NCBI RefSeq assembly: GCF_040564635.1
Contig: NZ_CP159837.1
Span: 577,001 to 641,000 of the forward strand
DNA: 64,000 nt
Reading direction: 5' to 3'
Origin: Planktothricoides raciborskii GIHE-MW2
GTDB lineage: Bacteria; Cyanobacteriota; Cyanobacteriia; Cyanobacteriales; Laspinemataceae
This document shows positions 46,575 to 59,700 of this stretch, piece after piece. Positions within the stretch are counted from its first letter, which is position 1, and the number at the start of each line of letters is the position of its first letter. The notes under the pieces are model-generated. The model saw only the letters and a list, made by a program, of their open reading frames with translations, made no database searches and was not told where the DNA came from. A program made the translations under genes and the position numbers.

Positions 46575-47609
46575 TTAATCTATTACTTGCTGTGGGAATT
46601 TTTGGAAAAAATTAAATACATTCGGTAATTGTTGGCTGAGAAAATCCGCATCATGTCCCGCTGAGGCGATCGCATGATATTCTATGGTGATATTCTCCCC
46701 ATGATGCTGCACCAATGCCTCATAAAATAGACGACTTTGTTCCGGGGGAACGATCGCATCATCGGTCCCATGAGCCAAATATAATGGCATCATCCATTCC
46801 GGCGATCTCCTTTGAGGATTATCGCGACCCGTCCACCGTTCGGGAAACTGATAAAATGAACCATAAACCGCAGTCATTAAGTTATCATTGGGCAGATTTT
46901 CTTGACTAAAATCTCCGGCCAAACTCGCACCAGCCACAAATAATCCGGGATTTTCTAAGGCAATTAAAGCCACCCCTCTGCCCCCGGTAGAAAATCCTAG
47001 CAAGGTATTATGAGAACCGGGTTTTAATAGGTGATGTCGCTGTTGCATTGTGGGAATAAAGCGTTCTTGGATAAACTTGCCTCCGGGTAAAGAATTCCAC
47101 CTCATTTCTGTTTCTGGATAATAGGCACTTTCATAAATAGTCGTCAACATTTCTGGTAAAATTAAGGCATATCCATATTGATTGGCATATTCCGCCAACG
47201 GAGTATCTTCTACCCATCTAGTGCGGGGATAATTCCAACCGGGCAATACTAAAACCACGGGTAAAATTTGATGGCTATCAGAATTTTTGTTATAGTTGGG
47301 AGGAATATATAAATCATAAGGGACATCATCCACCATGAGATTTTTATTCCAGCCCGTTGTGGCTTCAGTGAGTTCTATTTTATGTAAATCTGCGGGATTT
47401 TCCCGGATAGGTTTTGGTGAATTTTCTCTGGTTGGCGAAATCATGGGCTGAATTTGTTGGTTAGTGGTCGATGTGGGGGCATTTTTCGCCACCTCAAATT
47501 GCGAACAAGCGGTGATCACAAAAAAGCATAGCCAGCTAATTCCTAAATAGTGAATTCCCTTGACCGAAAAATGTCTTAGAAGCGATCGCCGCTTTGAATA
47601 GTGATTCAC
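46575..47609 (-). CDS. Lipoprotein alpha/beta hydrolase (esterase)
   Basis: A 344-residue exported esterase-type protein. A signal peptide with lipobox VITAC (Cys35) predicts a lipid-anchored protein, and a Ser/Thr/Pro-rich linker follows. The catalytic domain has VVLVLPGWNYPRTRW (oxyanion loop), LLGFSTGGRGVAL (nucleophile Ser in GFSTG), YLAHGTDDAIVPP (acid Asp) and ASAGHDADF (His). It resembles the esterase D / feruloyl-esterase / PHB depolymerase group. The substrate is unknown. The GTG start at 47609 is the only one giving the signal peptide. It is convergent with the GAF gene. Confidence 0.82.
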   Translation of the reverse strand: MNHYSKRRSLLRHFSVKGIHYLGISWLCFFVITACSQFEVAKNAPTSTTNQQIQPMISPTRENSPKPIRENPADLHKIELTEATTGWNKNLMVDDVPYDLYIPPNYNKNSDSHQILPVVLVLPGWNYPRTRWVEDTPLAEYANQYGYALILPEMLTTIYESAYYPETEMRWNSLPGGKFIQERFIPTMQQRHHLLKPGSHNTLLGFSTGGRGVALIALENPGLFVAGASLAGDFSQENLPNDNLMTAVYGSFYQFPERWTGRDNPQRRSPEWMMPLYLAHGTDDAIVPPEQSRLFYEALVQHHGENITIEYHAIASAGHDADFLSQQLPNVFNFFQKFPQQVID

Positions 47610-47649
47610 AGTGGTTTAACCTTTGTTTTGCTTCTGCTGATGTGGCACA

Positions 47650-47687
47650 CTGAAAAAAGATCCTGAAAAAAGATCCTGAAAAAAGAT
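47650..47687. repeat. Three 13-bp direct repeats
   Basis: CTGAAAAAAGATC occurs three times in a row (the last lacks one base) in the divergent promoter region between the esterase and coiled-coil genes. It might be a regulatory array or replication slippage. Confidence 0.7.
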
Positions 47688-47916
47688 AAATATCCGGCTG
47701 AAGTCTTCGATCTGTTAGCGGTCACGCGCTGATGTTTCAGCCTGAATTTATCCTAAATTTATATTGTCCACCATTTAGCCTTATTTTAGCCATGTTAGCC
47801 ATGTTATGTAGGGATGTCATTTCATCAAGGTGCGATCGCCCGTTTAAAATTAACCTGAAAATCAACGGCGGACATTCATCCGGCTGTATGCTGCACCGTT
47901 TGACCATGTATCGCTT

Positions 47917-48789
47917 ATGATTGCTAGAAAGGCTCATCTAGATATTCTGATTAAAATTATGCAAAATACCGAATCATCTTTGAACAGTTTTACTAACCGT
48001 CTCCAGGAACTCGGAGAACACCATTGGCTAGACTTAGCGGAATATGGTTCAATTGGGGCATCGGCGATCGGTTCTATCGTCGCTGGGTTATCTGGACAAA
48101 TGTTATTTTCCGCCACGCCGATCGTTTTTGCCTTAACCTTGAATGTATTAAATCGCCATCGGGTTGAGTTGCAAACCAGAGTGCAAAATACCGCCACGAT
48201 CGCGGAGATGAATCAAATCGTTGATTCTTTGCAAAATACCGTCCAGTCCTTACCCCCTGCCCATAGATTTCAAGACTTAGAAGGAACGGTGACTAGAATT
48301 AGTGAAACCGTCGCTAACATCGAAGAATTTTTAGAGAAAACCTCCCCCCAAACAGGCCCAATGGATTTAATCACCATTCAGAAAGAATTTGCTATATTAC
48401 GCCGGGGAATTATGCGCTTGCGCGACCATACAGAAGCCACTTTAGGCAATGTTCAACAAAGCATGATTAATGATATTTATGGACTCCGGCAGGCGATCGC
48501 TTCCTTGCAGGTTTCTCAAAATCAGGGTGTTTCTTCCGTAGCAATTCAGACGGAAGTTGCCCAACTCACTCAGGGCTTTAGCGAGTTACAAACGCAACTG
48601 CAAAAAATCGGCAATTTTCCAGCAACTCAAACCGTGGATATTGAACCATTGCAGCAACAAATCCTGGAACTTCAGCAACAAGTTTGCCAACTGCAACAAC
48701 AAAATAAAGAAATTGTCAAACCCTATCTCAACCGCTTAACTCGCGCCGTGAAACACTTAAATAAACAGACCGTTAACTCCCGTCCGTAA
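47917..48789 (+). CDS. Coiled-coil membrane protein of unknown function
   Basis: I do not recognise this 290-residue protein. It has a hydrophobic hairpin around residues 45-80 (IGASAIGSIVAGLSGQMLF, IVFALTLNVL), then long heptad-rich regions (about 85-140 and 150-285) ending in Gln-rich QQQILELQQQVCQLQQQ. The topology is that of a membrane-anchored scaffold or tether. Initiation could also be at the ATG 14 codons downstream (47959). It is divergent from the esterase gene. Confidence 0.7.
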   Translation: MIARKAHLDILIKIMQNTESSLNSFTNRLQELGEHHWLDLAEYGSIGASAIGSIVAGLSGQMLFSATPIVFALTLNVLNRHRVELQTRVQNTATIAEMNQIVDSLQNTVQSLPPAHRFQDLEGTVTRISETVANIEEFLEKTSPQTGPMDLITIQKEFAILRRGIMRLRDHTEATLGNVQQSMINDIYGLRQAIASLQVSQNQGVSSVAIQTEVAQLTQGFSELQTQLQKIGNFPATQTVDIEPLQQQILELQQQVCQLQQQNKEIVKPYLNRLTRAVKHLNKQTVNSRP

Positions 48790-49458
48790 TCTGTTCCAGA
48801 TTACCTTGATTGGCAAATACAGCCAATTAAGCCAATAAATGAAGCCAATAAATGAAGCCAATAAATATTCAATTTTAACCAGTAAATTAACGGCGGTTTT
48901 ATATGGCAATTTAAGATATAGATAAATACCTGGCGATCGCCCCTGAGTTGCAATTAATTCAAACTCCCAAAAAAATATCCGACAAAAATATCCCTGATAT
49001 CAAATCCGCTTTTCAAAAATAAACCACACCCGTCGGGGGTTAAAACCCCCGCCTCATAGCGCAAGCAACAACCCCGTCGGGGATTAAAATCCCGGCGTCA
49101 TAGCGCAAGCAAGCAAGCGACAACCGTCGGGGGTTAAAACCCCCGCCTCATAGCGCAAGTCGGTTAAAACCGACTGAAATGCTTTTAATACCATTTACAA
49201 AAATTATTGCTACAATTGCGAGATTTATTTGAGTTGATGTAGGGGCGATCCGATGGCGGTGGTCGCCCCGTGAACCTACTGTTGCATTAATTTTTGTAAA
49301 TTTTATAATATAAGCATCAAGAGTCGGTTTTAACCGACTTTAGCTATTAGCCAGGGAATTTATTCCCTGGCGGTTATTTGGGTGATTAGAGAATTTATTA
49401 CCTGGCGGTTATTTGGGTGATTAGAAAATTCATTCCCTGGCGGTTAAAAACCTCCCAT
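48790..49458. repeat. Repeat-rich intergenic region
   Basis: No gene is seen. It contains three GCCAATAAATGAA units (48825-48866); three related GTCGGGGGTTAAAACCCCCG-CCTCATAGCGCAAGC units with no spacers (49028-49160); GTCGGTTAAAACCGAC-type palindromes (49160-49175, 49322-49340); a GGGGCGA...TCGCCCC hairpin (49242-49269); and three TTCCCTGGCGGTTATTTGGG units (about 49362-49446). It is the 3' region of the aminotransferase gene. Confidence 0.8.
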
Positions 49459-50625
49459 TTACCCTTTGACAATTGTTTGTAAACCAGCTACTAATCGCCC
49501 AATGCCTTCGGCGGCAGTTTCGGTTTGTAATGCCCCATAAGCCACCCGCAGATAACACCCTTTTTCAACCCCAAAAGTTGTCCCTGGCAGCACGGCAACT
49601 CTATAGTCACGAATCAACCTTTCTACTACAGTCATCGGGTCAAGATTTGTGTCAATTTTTAACAGAAAATAAAAAGCACCTTGGGCAGGTGGTACAATAC
49701 AAAAATCTTGGATTTTGGCGAATTCAGTTAAGGCAATTTGGCGGGCATTAGCGATCGCCTCTAAATGCTGGTGACAATAGTTTACCCCTGCTTGCAGCGC
49801 CCCCATTGCGGCATATTGAGAAATCACTGGGGCACAAATTAAATTAGTATCTTGGATTTTTTGCACCGAAAGTAATAGCTTTTCGGGAATCACCATATAA
49901 CCAATTCGCCAACTGGCAAATCCGTAAGCTTTGGACAAAGAATAAAGGGAAATTGTCCAATCTTGACCATCCGCAATGGCACCGGGAGAAAAGTGTTTTA
50001 CTCCGTCATAGGTAAAATATTCATAAGCTTCATCGCTAATATGATAAATGCCATTTTCGCGACAAATTTGATTAATTTCTCGTAAGGCCGATTCGGGGTA
50101 AACTGCCCCGGTGGGATTATTGGGAGAAATCGTCACGATCGCCCGCGTTTTATCGGTAATTGCCGCCCGAATTGCATCGGGACGCAACTGATAATTTTCG
50201 TCGGTACTGACCAAAACCGCCCGACAAGAAGCGATCGCGATCGCCATTTCGTGATTAAAATAATAGGGAGTTTGCAGAATAATTTCATCACCGGGAGAAG
50301 CGATCGCCAAAACCGCATTGATAAACCCCATATTTCCCCCAGCAGTCACCACAATTGCCCGACCCGTCATGTCCATATCATTCTCTGCGGACAACTTATG
50401 CGCGATCGCATCATGCAAAGCCGGAATTCCCACCACCGCCTTATACTTATGATTATCGCGATCGGCAAAAAACTGACTAATTTGGGATTCCACCTCTGAC
50501 GGTGGATCGTAATATACCACCCCTTGCGCCAGAGAAATCGTCCCAGGCGATCGGCGAATCAACTCCCCCACCACCGGAATAATCGGTGATTGTACCGCTT
50601 GCATTCTCGGCGTTTCTATATACAT
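49459..50625 (-). CDS. Class I/II PLP-dependent aminotransferase
   Basis: A 388-residue fold-type I aminotransferase. The PLP lysine is Lys232 (SLYSLSKAYGFASWRIGY), with Asp198 and Tyr201 (ISDEAYEYF), Asn in SPNNPTGAV, and the substrate-carboxylate Arg240 region. It matches the aspartate/aromatic aminotransferase-like group widespread in cyanobacteria; the exact substrate is unclear. Its start region (50532-50554) has been copied to 60408-60430 next to the second CHAT protein gene. It stands alone. Confidence 0.88.
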   Translation of the reverse strand: MYIETPRMQAVQSPIIPVVGELIRRSPGTISLAQGVVYYDPPSEVESQISQFFADRDNHKYKAVVGIPALHDAIAHKLSAENDMDMTGRAIVVTAGGNMGFINAVLAIASPGDEIILQTPYYFNHEMAIAIASCRAVLVSTDENYQLRPDAIRAAITDKTRAIVTISPNNPTGAVYPESALREINQICRENGIYHISDEAYEYFTYDGVKHFSPGAIADGQDWTISLYSLSKAYGFASWRIGYMVIPEKLLLSVQKIQDTNLICAPVISQYAAMGALQAGVNYCHQHLEAIANARQIALTEFAKIQDFCIVPPAQGAFYFLLKIDTNLDPMTVVERLIRDYRVAVLPGTTFGVEKGCYLRVAYGALQTETAAEGIGRLVAGLQTIVKG

Positions 50626-50784
50626 AATCTATTCACTAAGCTACTCAATATCTGCGATCGTATCAATATCTGCGATCGATGTTTACCGTCATCTCATCCG
50701 TTGCCACCAAAAGAGAAACCGGGTTTCTGTTTGGCGATCGGAGTTAAGTTCAGAATCCCCCAAAGAAACCCGGTTTCTGGTCTT

Positions 50785-53700
50785 CTACCACGGAGAACCA
50801 ATCATCGTAAACCCAGACCAAAAATAAGGATGGGACAAATTCATATTTTGTAACCGCACCAACTCTGGGGGCAAAGTATTCTCATCAAAAGCCTTAGAAC
50901 CGCGCAATTCATTGCCTTCCACTTGCACTTGATTATGAATCATTGCCACTTGTGCTTGACGCAAAGCCTCAGCCTTAATTGGGGCAGAATGAAGAAACTG
51001 ATAAAACTCGGTCATTAAGCCCAAAGTCCCTTCATCACTCACATACCAAAGAGAAGCCAAAGCAGATTTTACCCCGGTACGAACCGCCAACCCAGCAAAT
51101 CCTAACTCCGCCATTTCATCACCCACTGCGGTGCGACAAGCGGACAAAACCAGCAACTCAGTAGCGGGATTATTTAGCCCCAAATCGCGCAAATCGTCTA
51201 AGGGCAACTTATCATTCCAGAAATAAATGTATGTTTGGCTATTTTCCCCTGGGGTAAAATCAGCATGAGTGGCTAAATGGACAATCTCATAGCCATGATG
51301 TTCTCGTTCTTGCTGCAAATTTTCTCGCGTAAAATCCTGATTGAACAACTGAGTTCCTCGCCAAAGATTCTGGGTAATTAAATTCAACTCCAAAGATACT
51401 CCAGGTAAAGGATCTACATCCGGGAAGGTATCCGCCCCCATTGCCAAAACTTTTTTGCCTTGCAGTGGTTGATAATGAGCATCCATCAAGCTAACTGAAG
51501 GAATCAAACTCAGGCTATATTTTTCTACCAAAAACTGTTCACCATCATATAAAGCAGCAATGGGTAAACCCCGCAAACCGGCATCCATACTAAATAATAT
51601 AGTATCAATTTCTGCTGCTTGTAATTGGGGTTCAATGGGGGCAATTAGCCACTGATAAAGTTGTTGGGCTGAAGCTAAATAACTGTTGCTACGCCGTTGA
51701 CGCGGATCGGTAATTTCATTGCGAAACTCTTGCACTTGTTTGGTTAAAGCTTGACGATTTGCTTCGGGAACCGCTGCCCGAATTGGCGACCCATCAGCGG
51801 TGAATAATATCAGTTCTAATTGGTCGTCATAAGCGGTGACATAAACTACCGCAGGCTGGGTGCCCGTTTGCTCGGCCATGCTGCCTAAAATTTCTCGCGC
51901 TGAAGCAGTGGTAATCACCTGATTTTCGGCAGAACTGCCCAAAAAATCAGCAAATTCACTGGTGCGACTTTCTTCTATGGTTGAGATGCGATCTTCGATG
52001 GAAGTTTCCAGAATATTGCTAGTGAATACTTGCAGATTGTCTAGGTTTTGTGGTAAGTTAATTTCTGAATCACTATCATTAATATTCTGGTGATTTTCTG
52101 GATTAAATACCGGATTAAGACTTAGGTTATCTTGGGAAATAGAATTAGTTAATCCTGAATTGGTATTTTCAGAATTTAATCCCCCTTGATGAATATTGAT
52201 TTCCCCAGTGTCCGTGTAAATTTCTCCCGTATTCACAACTCCTTCGGCGCTATTTACGGTAATATCCCCACTAGAAATTGCCCCAGTAGAAGTAATTGAA
52301 CCAGTATTAATATCGTCTTGTGCATTGAGAGTAACATCCCCGGCAATTCCGGTTTCGGCGCTGGTTTCAATATCTCCCGTAGAAATTGCCCCTTCAGTGC
52401 TAGTAGCAGAAATATCCCCGCTATTAGTACCGCCTATGGAACTAATATCTCCAGTATTAATATCTTGATTTGCTGTCAAATCCACATCACCAGAGTTGCC
52501 GGTTTCTGCCACAGTTTCCAGGTTGGCTGTATTAATATTTCCCGTATCGCTGGTGACAGAAATATCGCCACTATCTATGGCTGCGATCGAGCTAATATTT
52601 AGAGTGTAAATATCGTTATTTGCCCGCACAGCAATATTGCCACTATTGCCATTTTCTGCAACTGTAGCAATATTCCCAGTAGTAACAGAACCGGCATTAC
52701 TGTTGACTAAAATATTACCACTATTTTGGCCTGCTTGGGAGGTAATATTTCCGGTAGCAACATCATTTTGGGCTGTTACAGTCACATCGCCACTATTGCC
52801 ATTTTGGGCAACTGTAGCAATATTACCAGTAGTAGCAGAACCAGCGTTACTACTGACTAAAATATTACCACTATTTTGGCCTGCTTGGGAGGTAATATTT
52901 CCGGTAGCAACATCATTTTGGGCATTCACCGCGACATCGCCACTATTGCCATTTTGGGCAACTGTAGCAATATTCCCAGTAGTAGCAGAACCGGCATTAC
53001 TGTTGACCGAAATATTACCACTATTTTGGCCTGCTTGGGAGGTAATATTTCCGGTAGCAACATCATTTTGGGCTGTTACAGTCACATCGCCACTATTGCC
53101 ATTTTGGGCAACGGTTGCCACATTCCCAGTAGTGGTAGAACCTTCTTGGCTACTTACGGAAATATCGCCACTATTTTCACCGGCTTGGGAGGTAATATCA
53201 CCAGTTATAACATCATCTTGACCATCAACCGTAATATCACCAGAATCTCCTTGTGTAGCCTGAGAAGTAATATTTTTCGTAATCACGGAACCGTCTTCAG
53301 CGACTACGGTAATATTTCCCGAACCATCTTCACCAGCCGAAGTAAGATTGGCGGTTTGGATATTTCCAGAAGTGCCAAAACTGTTGATATTAATATCACC
53401 ACTGGTGCCATTGGGGGCGATGGTTTCTAGGGAAGCAGTATTAACGCTACTGTCACCACTAATAATGGTAATATCCCCACTTTCAACCGGGCCGAATGTG
53501 CGGATATTTTGGGTATTGACGCTACTATCTGCGTGCAGGTAAACATCGCCACCTGTTCCGGTTTCTGAATAGGTTTCTAAATCTCCGGCAGTGGTGTCAA
53601 TATTGCCATAACTGCGAATGGTAATATCGCCCCCTTCTGTTTGTCCCGCAGACCGGATGCCATGGCGGTTGGTATCGCCGCCCAAAGTGGTATTGCCACT

Positions 53701-56700
53701 GGTGGTAATTTGCACGTCACCGGCATTACTTTCTTGAGAAAAAGAGTGAATGGTTGCTTCACCAATATCGAAGTTGCCACCGGATTCTATGGCGATATTT
53801 CCCCCTTGTTGATTTCCCCAAGCACTGATATGAGAGGTATTGATATCATTGGCAGCTTCTAGGGTGACGTTCCCCGCATTTCCCGCTTGGGAAAATGACA
53901 AGATTGCCCCGGTATTAATCGCGCCATTGTTGCTAGTCAGGTCAACATTCCCCGTTCCTTGGGGTCCAAAGGCACTGATATGAGAGGTGGTAATATCTCC
54001 AGGGGCAGAAAGGCTGACGTTGCCACCCGTCCCCCCGCGAGAATAGGCGGATAAATTAGCCGAATTGTTCTCAAATATTGATGCAGTTTCTAATACAGAT
54101 ACATCGTCAGTGGGATCGATTTGGGCTTCTGCCGACAAATCGCCAACGGTGGTATTAATGGCCCCATTATGGCTGGTGATGGTGATATCTCCGCCCTGAG
54201 AGGATGCCGCAGAACCAGCAGAGGAAACCACAAAACCCGTGCGAATGTCGCTACTGGCATTTAAATTAATATGACCGGCACTGCCGCCAACAGACCGAGA
54301 GTTTAAAATCCCGGCGCTGGTATTAATGGCGCTATTGGTGCTTTCTAGGGTGATATCACCAGCATTGCCTGTGCTGTCGGGAATTTCTTCTGAACTTGGC
54401 GGTAGGAGAATATTCGTAGGCTCAAAACCCGACGAAGCAAAAATATCACTCGTCCGAATTTCACCGGGACTTCGCAAGACTACAGACCCGCCATTCCCAT
54501 AGGAAGAATAAGCGTCTAAACGCCCCTGGGTGGTATCGATGAAACCAGTATCGCTGGTTAAAGTGATATCACCGCCACCAGTGCCACCAAAGGATGCAAT
54601 CCCCGCTGTTTGAATGCTGCTTTCGGCAGTTAAGCTTACCGAACCTGCCTGTCCTTGCCAAGCGATCGCACTGATTTGTCCTTCAGAAGTATTAACGGCA
54701 CCGTGATTGCTGGTGACAGTGATATCGCCACCTCGCGTATTACCCTGTGATTCAATGGCACGTACCCGAATATCCTCAGCCGCAGTGACGGCGATCGCAC
54801 CGGCATTACCATTGAAAGACTTAGCCCAGAGTAAATCAGTGGTAATCTCTCCTGTGTTGCTGGTGAGGGTAATGCTGCCGCCATCAAACGCGGCATCAGT
54901 CCAGATCCGACCATCAATGGCAATATCGCCCTCAGCGGTCATGGTGACATCACCGCCATCTCCGACCAAACCAGTGGAGTCAATACCACCTGTCACCGTA
55001 ATTTCTCCTTCAGCGGTCATGGTGACAGCCCCTCCGTCACCACCGGAGCCAAACGACTGAATATCATTTGCAGTAATATTGCCCGCTGCGGTCATGGTGA
55101 CAACACCACCATTTCCTTGACTTGTATAAGAACTAAGATTTCCCGTGGCATGAATAGCACCATCCTCACTGGTCAGGGTAATATTGCCCGCATTGCCGGA
55201 ACTTACCAAGGTGGAAATATCTTCGTTAACGGTAATATTTCCGGCGGCAGTCAGGGAGACGGCGCCGCCCCCAGATGTAGAAATCCCGGAGAGGTTATTA
55301 CTGGCACCCCCCACGGTGACAGCCCCATTAGGCGAGTGGAAATATGCCCCACCACTGCCAGCGGATGCTTCTAAGTTATTTAGGGTAATGTTAATTGGGT
55401 CGGTCGCAGTGCCTATTCCCCCACTGCCATAAGTTTGGAAAGTTCCCCCATTGGCAGTAATTAGCGAATTCCGATCGGCGGAGAAAATATTGCCTCCGGG
55501 ACTGATTACGGTGACGGTGCCGCTGGTGTTGAGATTTGCCAGAGTGATGTTGCCGACTTCAGCTAAGGTGCCCAGTTGCAGCAGGATATTGCCACTGCCG
55601 GAGTTGAGGCTGGTGCCGGGAGCCATTGTGATATTGCCGGTTCCAGGTTGGCGATGATTCAAGTCTGCTCCATTGTGGTTGGCTTCCAGGGTAATATTAC
55701 CGTTGTTGCCAGAGGTGTCGATGTTGGCATTAATATTAATATTGCGCCCTGCGGCTAATGCTAAAGATTCAATGGAGTTGGCGACGATCGCTTCATTAAC
55801 ATTAATGTCGTTATGGGCTTGAATGGATATTTGACCCGTTTGACTATTTATATTATCGGCATCAGCGGTGGCCGACACGGATGGGTTATTCTCCCAGATA
55901 TTGTCAGTTCCCCCATCATTAATTGAGATATTTTGTGGGCCGTTCAATTCGCCAATGGTAATGTTGCCAATATGAGCGGCGATCGTAATATTTCCATTTA
56001 CGCCATTTTCCGATATAGCCTGAGCGTTAAGAGTCCCGGCACTGGTGTCAATATCGCCGAAATTAGTGGTAAGAGCAATGTTGCCACCTTGTTCAAAACC
56101 AGCAGAGATGACGTTTCCAGTGGCGATCGCATTTCCTGCGGTTAGAGTAATATCGCCCCCCGTACCATTGGGTGAAGAGCTACTCATCAGTGAGTTATAA
56201 ATACTATTGCCACTACTTAACTGAATATTGCCTCCCGAGTTATCGCCTTCAGATGAAATAATATTTGTCTGAATATTCCCCAGAGCATTTAAAGTCACCG
56301 CACCCCCATCTCCTGTCAAAGAAGAAGAGTCAAGCTTATTAGTATTAATGCCACCGTTTTCGCTAGTCAGAGAAATATCTCCCCCTGCACCGCTACCATC
56401 GGAACTAGATGAAATAGTATATACCTGAATATCTTCAGCGGCATTTAGAGTCACAGATCCCCCATCTCCGGCCACAGAATAAGAATTTAGATCGGACAAG
56501 GAAACATCTATCCCACCGTTTTGGCTAGTCAAAGAAATATCTCCTCCTTTACCACTACCCTCGGAATAAGAAGAAATATCAAAAGACTGAATATTACCGA
56601 AAGCATTTAGGGTGACATTACCCCCATTTCCAGCTACAGAATAAGCGTCAAACCAATTAGCACTAATACCACCGTTTTCGCTAGTCAGAGAAATATCACC

Positions 56701-59700
56701 CCCGGCACCACTTCCCTCGGAATTAGATAAAATCCAACTTGTCTGAATATTGTTTTCAGCATTCAGAGTCACGGCACCTCCGTCTCCTGCCTCAGAATAA
56801 GATTCAACCCAGTTACTACTAATACCACCGTTTTCGCTAGTCAGAGAAACTTCTCCCCCTTGACCACTCCCATAGGAAGAAGAATAAATCGAATCTGCCT
56901 GAATATTTTCAAAGGCATTCAGGAGTACAGAACCACCATCTCCTGCGATCGAATAAGATTCGAGCAAACTAACATCAATGGCACCATTTTGGCTGGTCAG
57001 AGAAATATCTCCCCCTTGACCAATATCACCAACAGCAGATAAAATCCATTCTGCTTGAATACCATCCAATGCATCCAGAATAACAGAACCTCCATTTCCG
57101 CCAACAGAAGAAGAATTAATCCACAAAGAATTAGTCCCAATTCCACCACTGTAGCTGGTAATAGAAATATCTCCTCCTTCACCGTTACCCTCAGAATAAG
57201 AGTAAATCGACTCTGCCTGAATATTACCTTCAGCATTCAGAGTGACAGTACCCCCATCTCCTGCCAAAGATAAAGAGTAGAACAAAACAACATCAATGCC
57301 ACCGTTTTCGCTCGTGACAGAAATATCTCCTCCCCGACCGCTACTTTGGGAGTAAGATGAAATTTCATAACCTTGAATATCTCCAAAAGCATCCAGGGTA
57401 ATCAAACCTCCATCTCCTTCCACCGACGCAGAACCCAGCAAGTTAACATAAATGCCACCGTTTTCGCTCGTGACAGAAATATCTCCTCCCCGACCGCTAC
57501 TTTGGGAGTAAGATGAAATTTCATAACCTTGAATATCACCGAAAGCATTTAAAGTGACAAAACCGGCATTGCCTGCCACGGAATGAGTATCCAAGACTGC
57601 ATAACTCGCGGCAATCCCTCCCTGACTACTTGCTAGGGTAATACTGCCCGAATTTCCAGAATTTGTTGCAGTAGAAATACCCTCATTAACCGTAATATTT
57701 CCCACCGCTTCCAGTCTGAAATCTCCCCCATCAGTGATAGACATTCCGGTTAACTCATCAGTCACACCGCCAATCGTCACATCGCCATTGGGCACATTAA
57801 AAAATGCCCCACCACTGCCAGCCGTTGCTTCTAAGTTATTCGCTTCCAGACGCAAAGGTTCGGTTTCTAAACCAATACCTCCTGCCCCTACAGTTTGCAG
57901 TTGAACCGCACTGGCATTAATTAAAGAATCGTTATTAACCTGAGTAATATTTCCGCCATTAGCATTGACATTAACTAGACCGCCCTGCACTTGGTCAAGG
58001 GTAATATTTCCCACTTGTCCCAATTGACCTAAACTTATTTCAACATTACCTTGTCCAGCATTCAACGTTGTGCCAGATGCCATATTGATATTGGCTGCAC
58101 CGGCATCCCGTTGAGCCACATTAGCGCTATCATTATTGCCTTTTAAAATAATATTGCCATTACTGCCAGATGTGTCAATATTTGCGTTGACATTAATACT
58201 CCGTCCAGCCCGCATTTCTAAACTGGAAACCGACCCAGTAACGATATCTTCACTGACCGCAATATCGTTGTTAGCTTCCAGAATCACCTCACCACTTAAC
58301 CCGGTGATATCATCCGCATCAAAGGTGACTGTTGCCGAGGGATTTTCATTAAAATTATCATTGGCGGCTAAAATATCTGAACCACTATTAGCAATGGTGA
58401 TATTTTTTGGATCGAAGAGGATAGTTCCAGGAATTCCTTGACTGGCACTGACATCCACATTTCCCCGGAATATTAAAGTATCTTTTCCAGATATTTCTAC
58501 AAATCCGCCATTGCCACTATTTACCCCACCTGTAGCGGTAATATTGCCACTAAATTGGTTAATTCCGTCAGCCCAAACTATTACTCGACCGCCATTTCCT
58601 TGGTCTTGACTGTTGGCGGAAATTGAGGAGTTTCTGTCTACAAAAGTTTGTGAGGCATTGGGGACTATGCCGTTGCCTTGGTAGTCTCCACCGATTAATA
58701 CTGTGCCGCCATTATTGATGCCATTGGCGTTAATCTCTGTGCCGATTAATGCTATTTTTTCGCCGAAAATATTGACCTGACCGCCGGTTTCTGCTGCTAC
58801 ATTTATTTCACCAGCAGGTAACACTAACCCGGTATCAGTATTCGGGTCTATGGTGACTGCTGAACTGGTTAAAGTAATGGTGCCATCAGCATTATGTTGC
58901 ACTTGAGTGGCGTCAAGAATTTGACTGCCTCCGGTCAATAGTTCTGGTAGAGATAAAGGATTAATCACTCCTTGATTTAATCCCGGTGTGGCGATATCTA
59001 AACTTAGGATATTCCCCGGTTGACTAATTCTAACGATGCTTTCCCCAGGGACGGCAGCAATACTAATATTTCCTCCGGGAACGTTGAGATTTCCACTGTT
59101 GAGAATGCCGCCACCTAATAAGGTTAAATTTTGCCCGGAATTTAAGGTTAAGTCGCCAAAGTTAACTACCCATCCTGGTTGGGCTAAATCAAAGCTAAAA
59201 TCAATGGGATTGCCGACTAGGTTTGCCCAGTTATTGTCGCCAATAGATTGGAACCAATTGTTATTGCCAAAGCCAATAGATGTGGCGGTGGTAGCGGTAA
59301 AATCTGCGGGTACATTTAGGCTGGCATTTGGCCCAAAGAGAATTCCCGCTGGGTTCATTAAGAATAAGTTAGAATTGCCGCCTGTGACTTGCAATATGCC
59401 ATTAATTATGGAGGCATTACCGCCGACTACTCGCCCTAAAATGTTGTTGATTTCTGGGGATGATTGAAAGTTGGCAGTTTGCCCAGTATTAACCCCAAAT
59501 TGGTCAAAACTATGAAATAAGTTTGCTCCATTTGATGAGGTTTGACCGCCAGTAATATTGATGATATTATCTTGTTGATTAACTATGGTGCCGGTGCCAT
59601 CGGCTGCGGGGGTGATGGGTTGGGCATTCACCGGAATGGTCAGGGTTGTGGAAGCAATAATAACCCCTGAGATTAGCTTGATTTTGGCTTGATTTTGGTA

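Noticed and set aside
49028-49166. Possible CRISPR array (three similar units with GTTAAAAC-like cores)
   Set aside because: The units follow each other with no unique spacers, each contains its own palindrome, and no cas genes are near.
52318-53430. Plus-strand open frames of 94-194 codons opposite the TPS-CHAT gene
   Set aside because: They are antisense shadows of the 150-bp repeat; the minus-strand frame is continuous over 8.9 kb and has a signal peptide and known domains.
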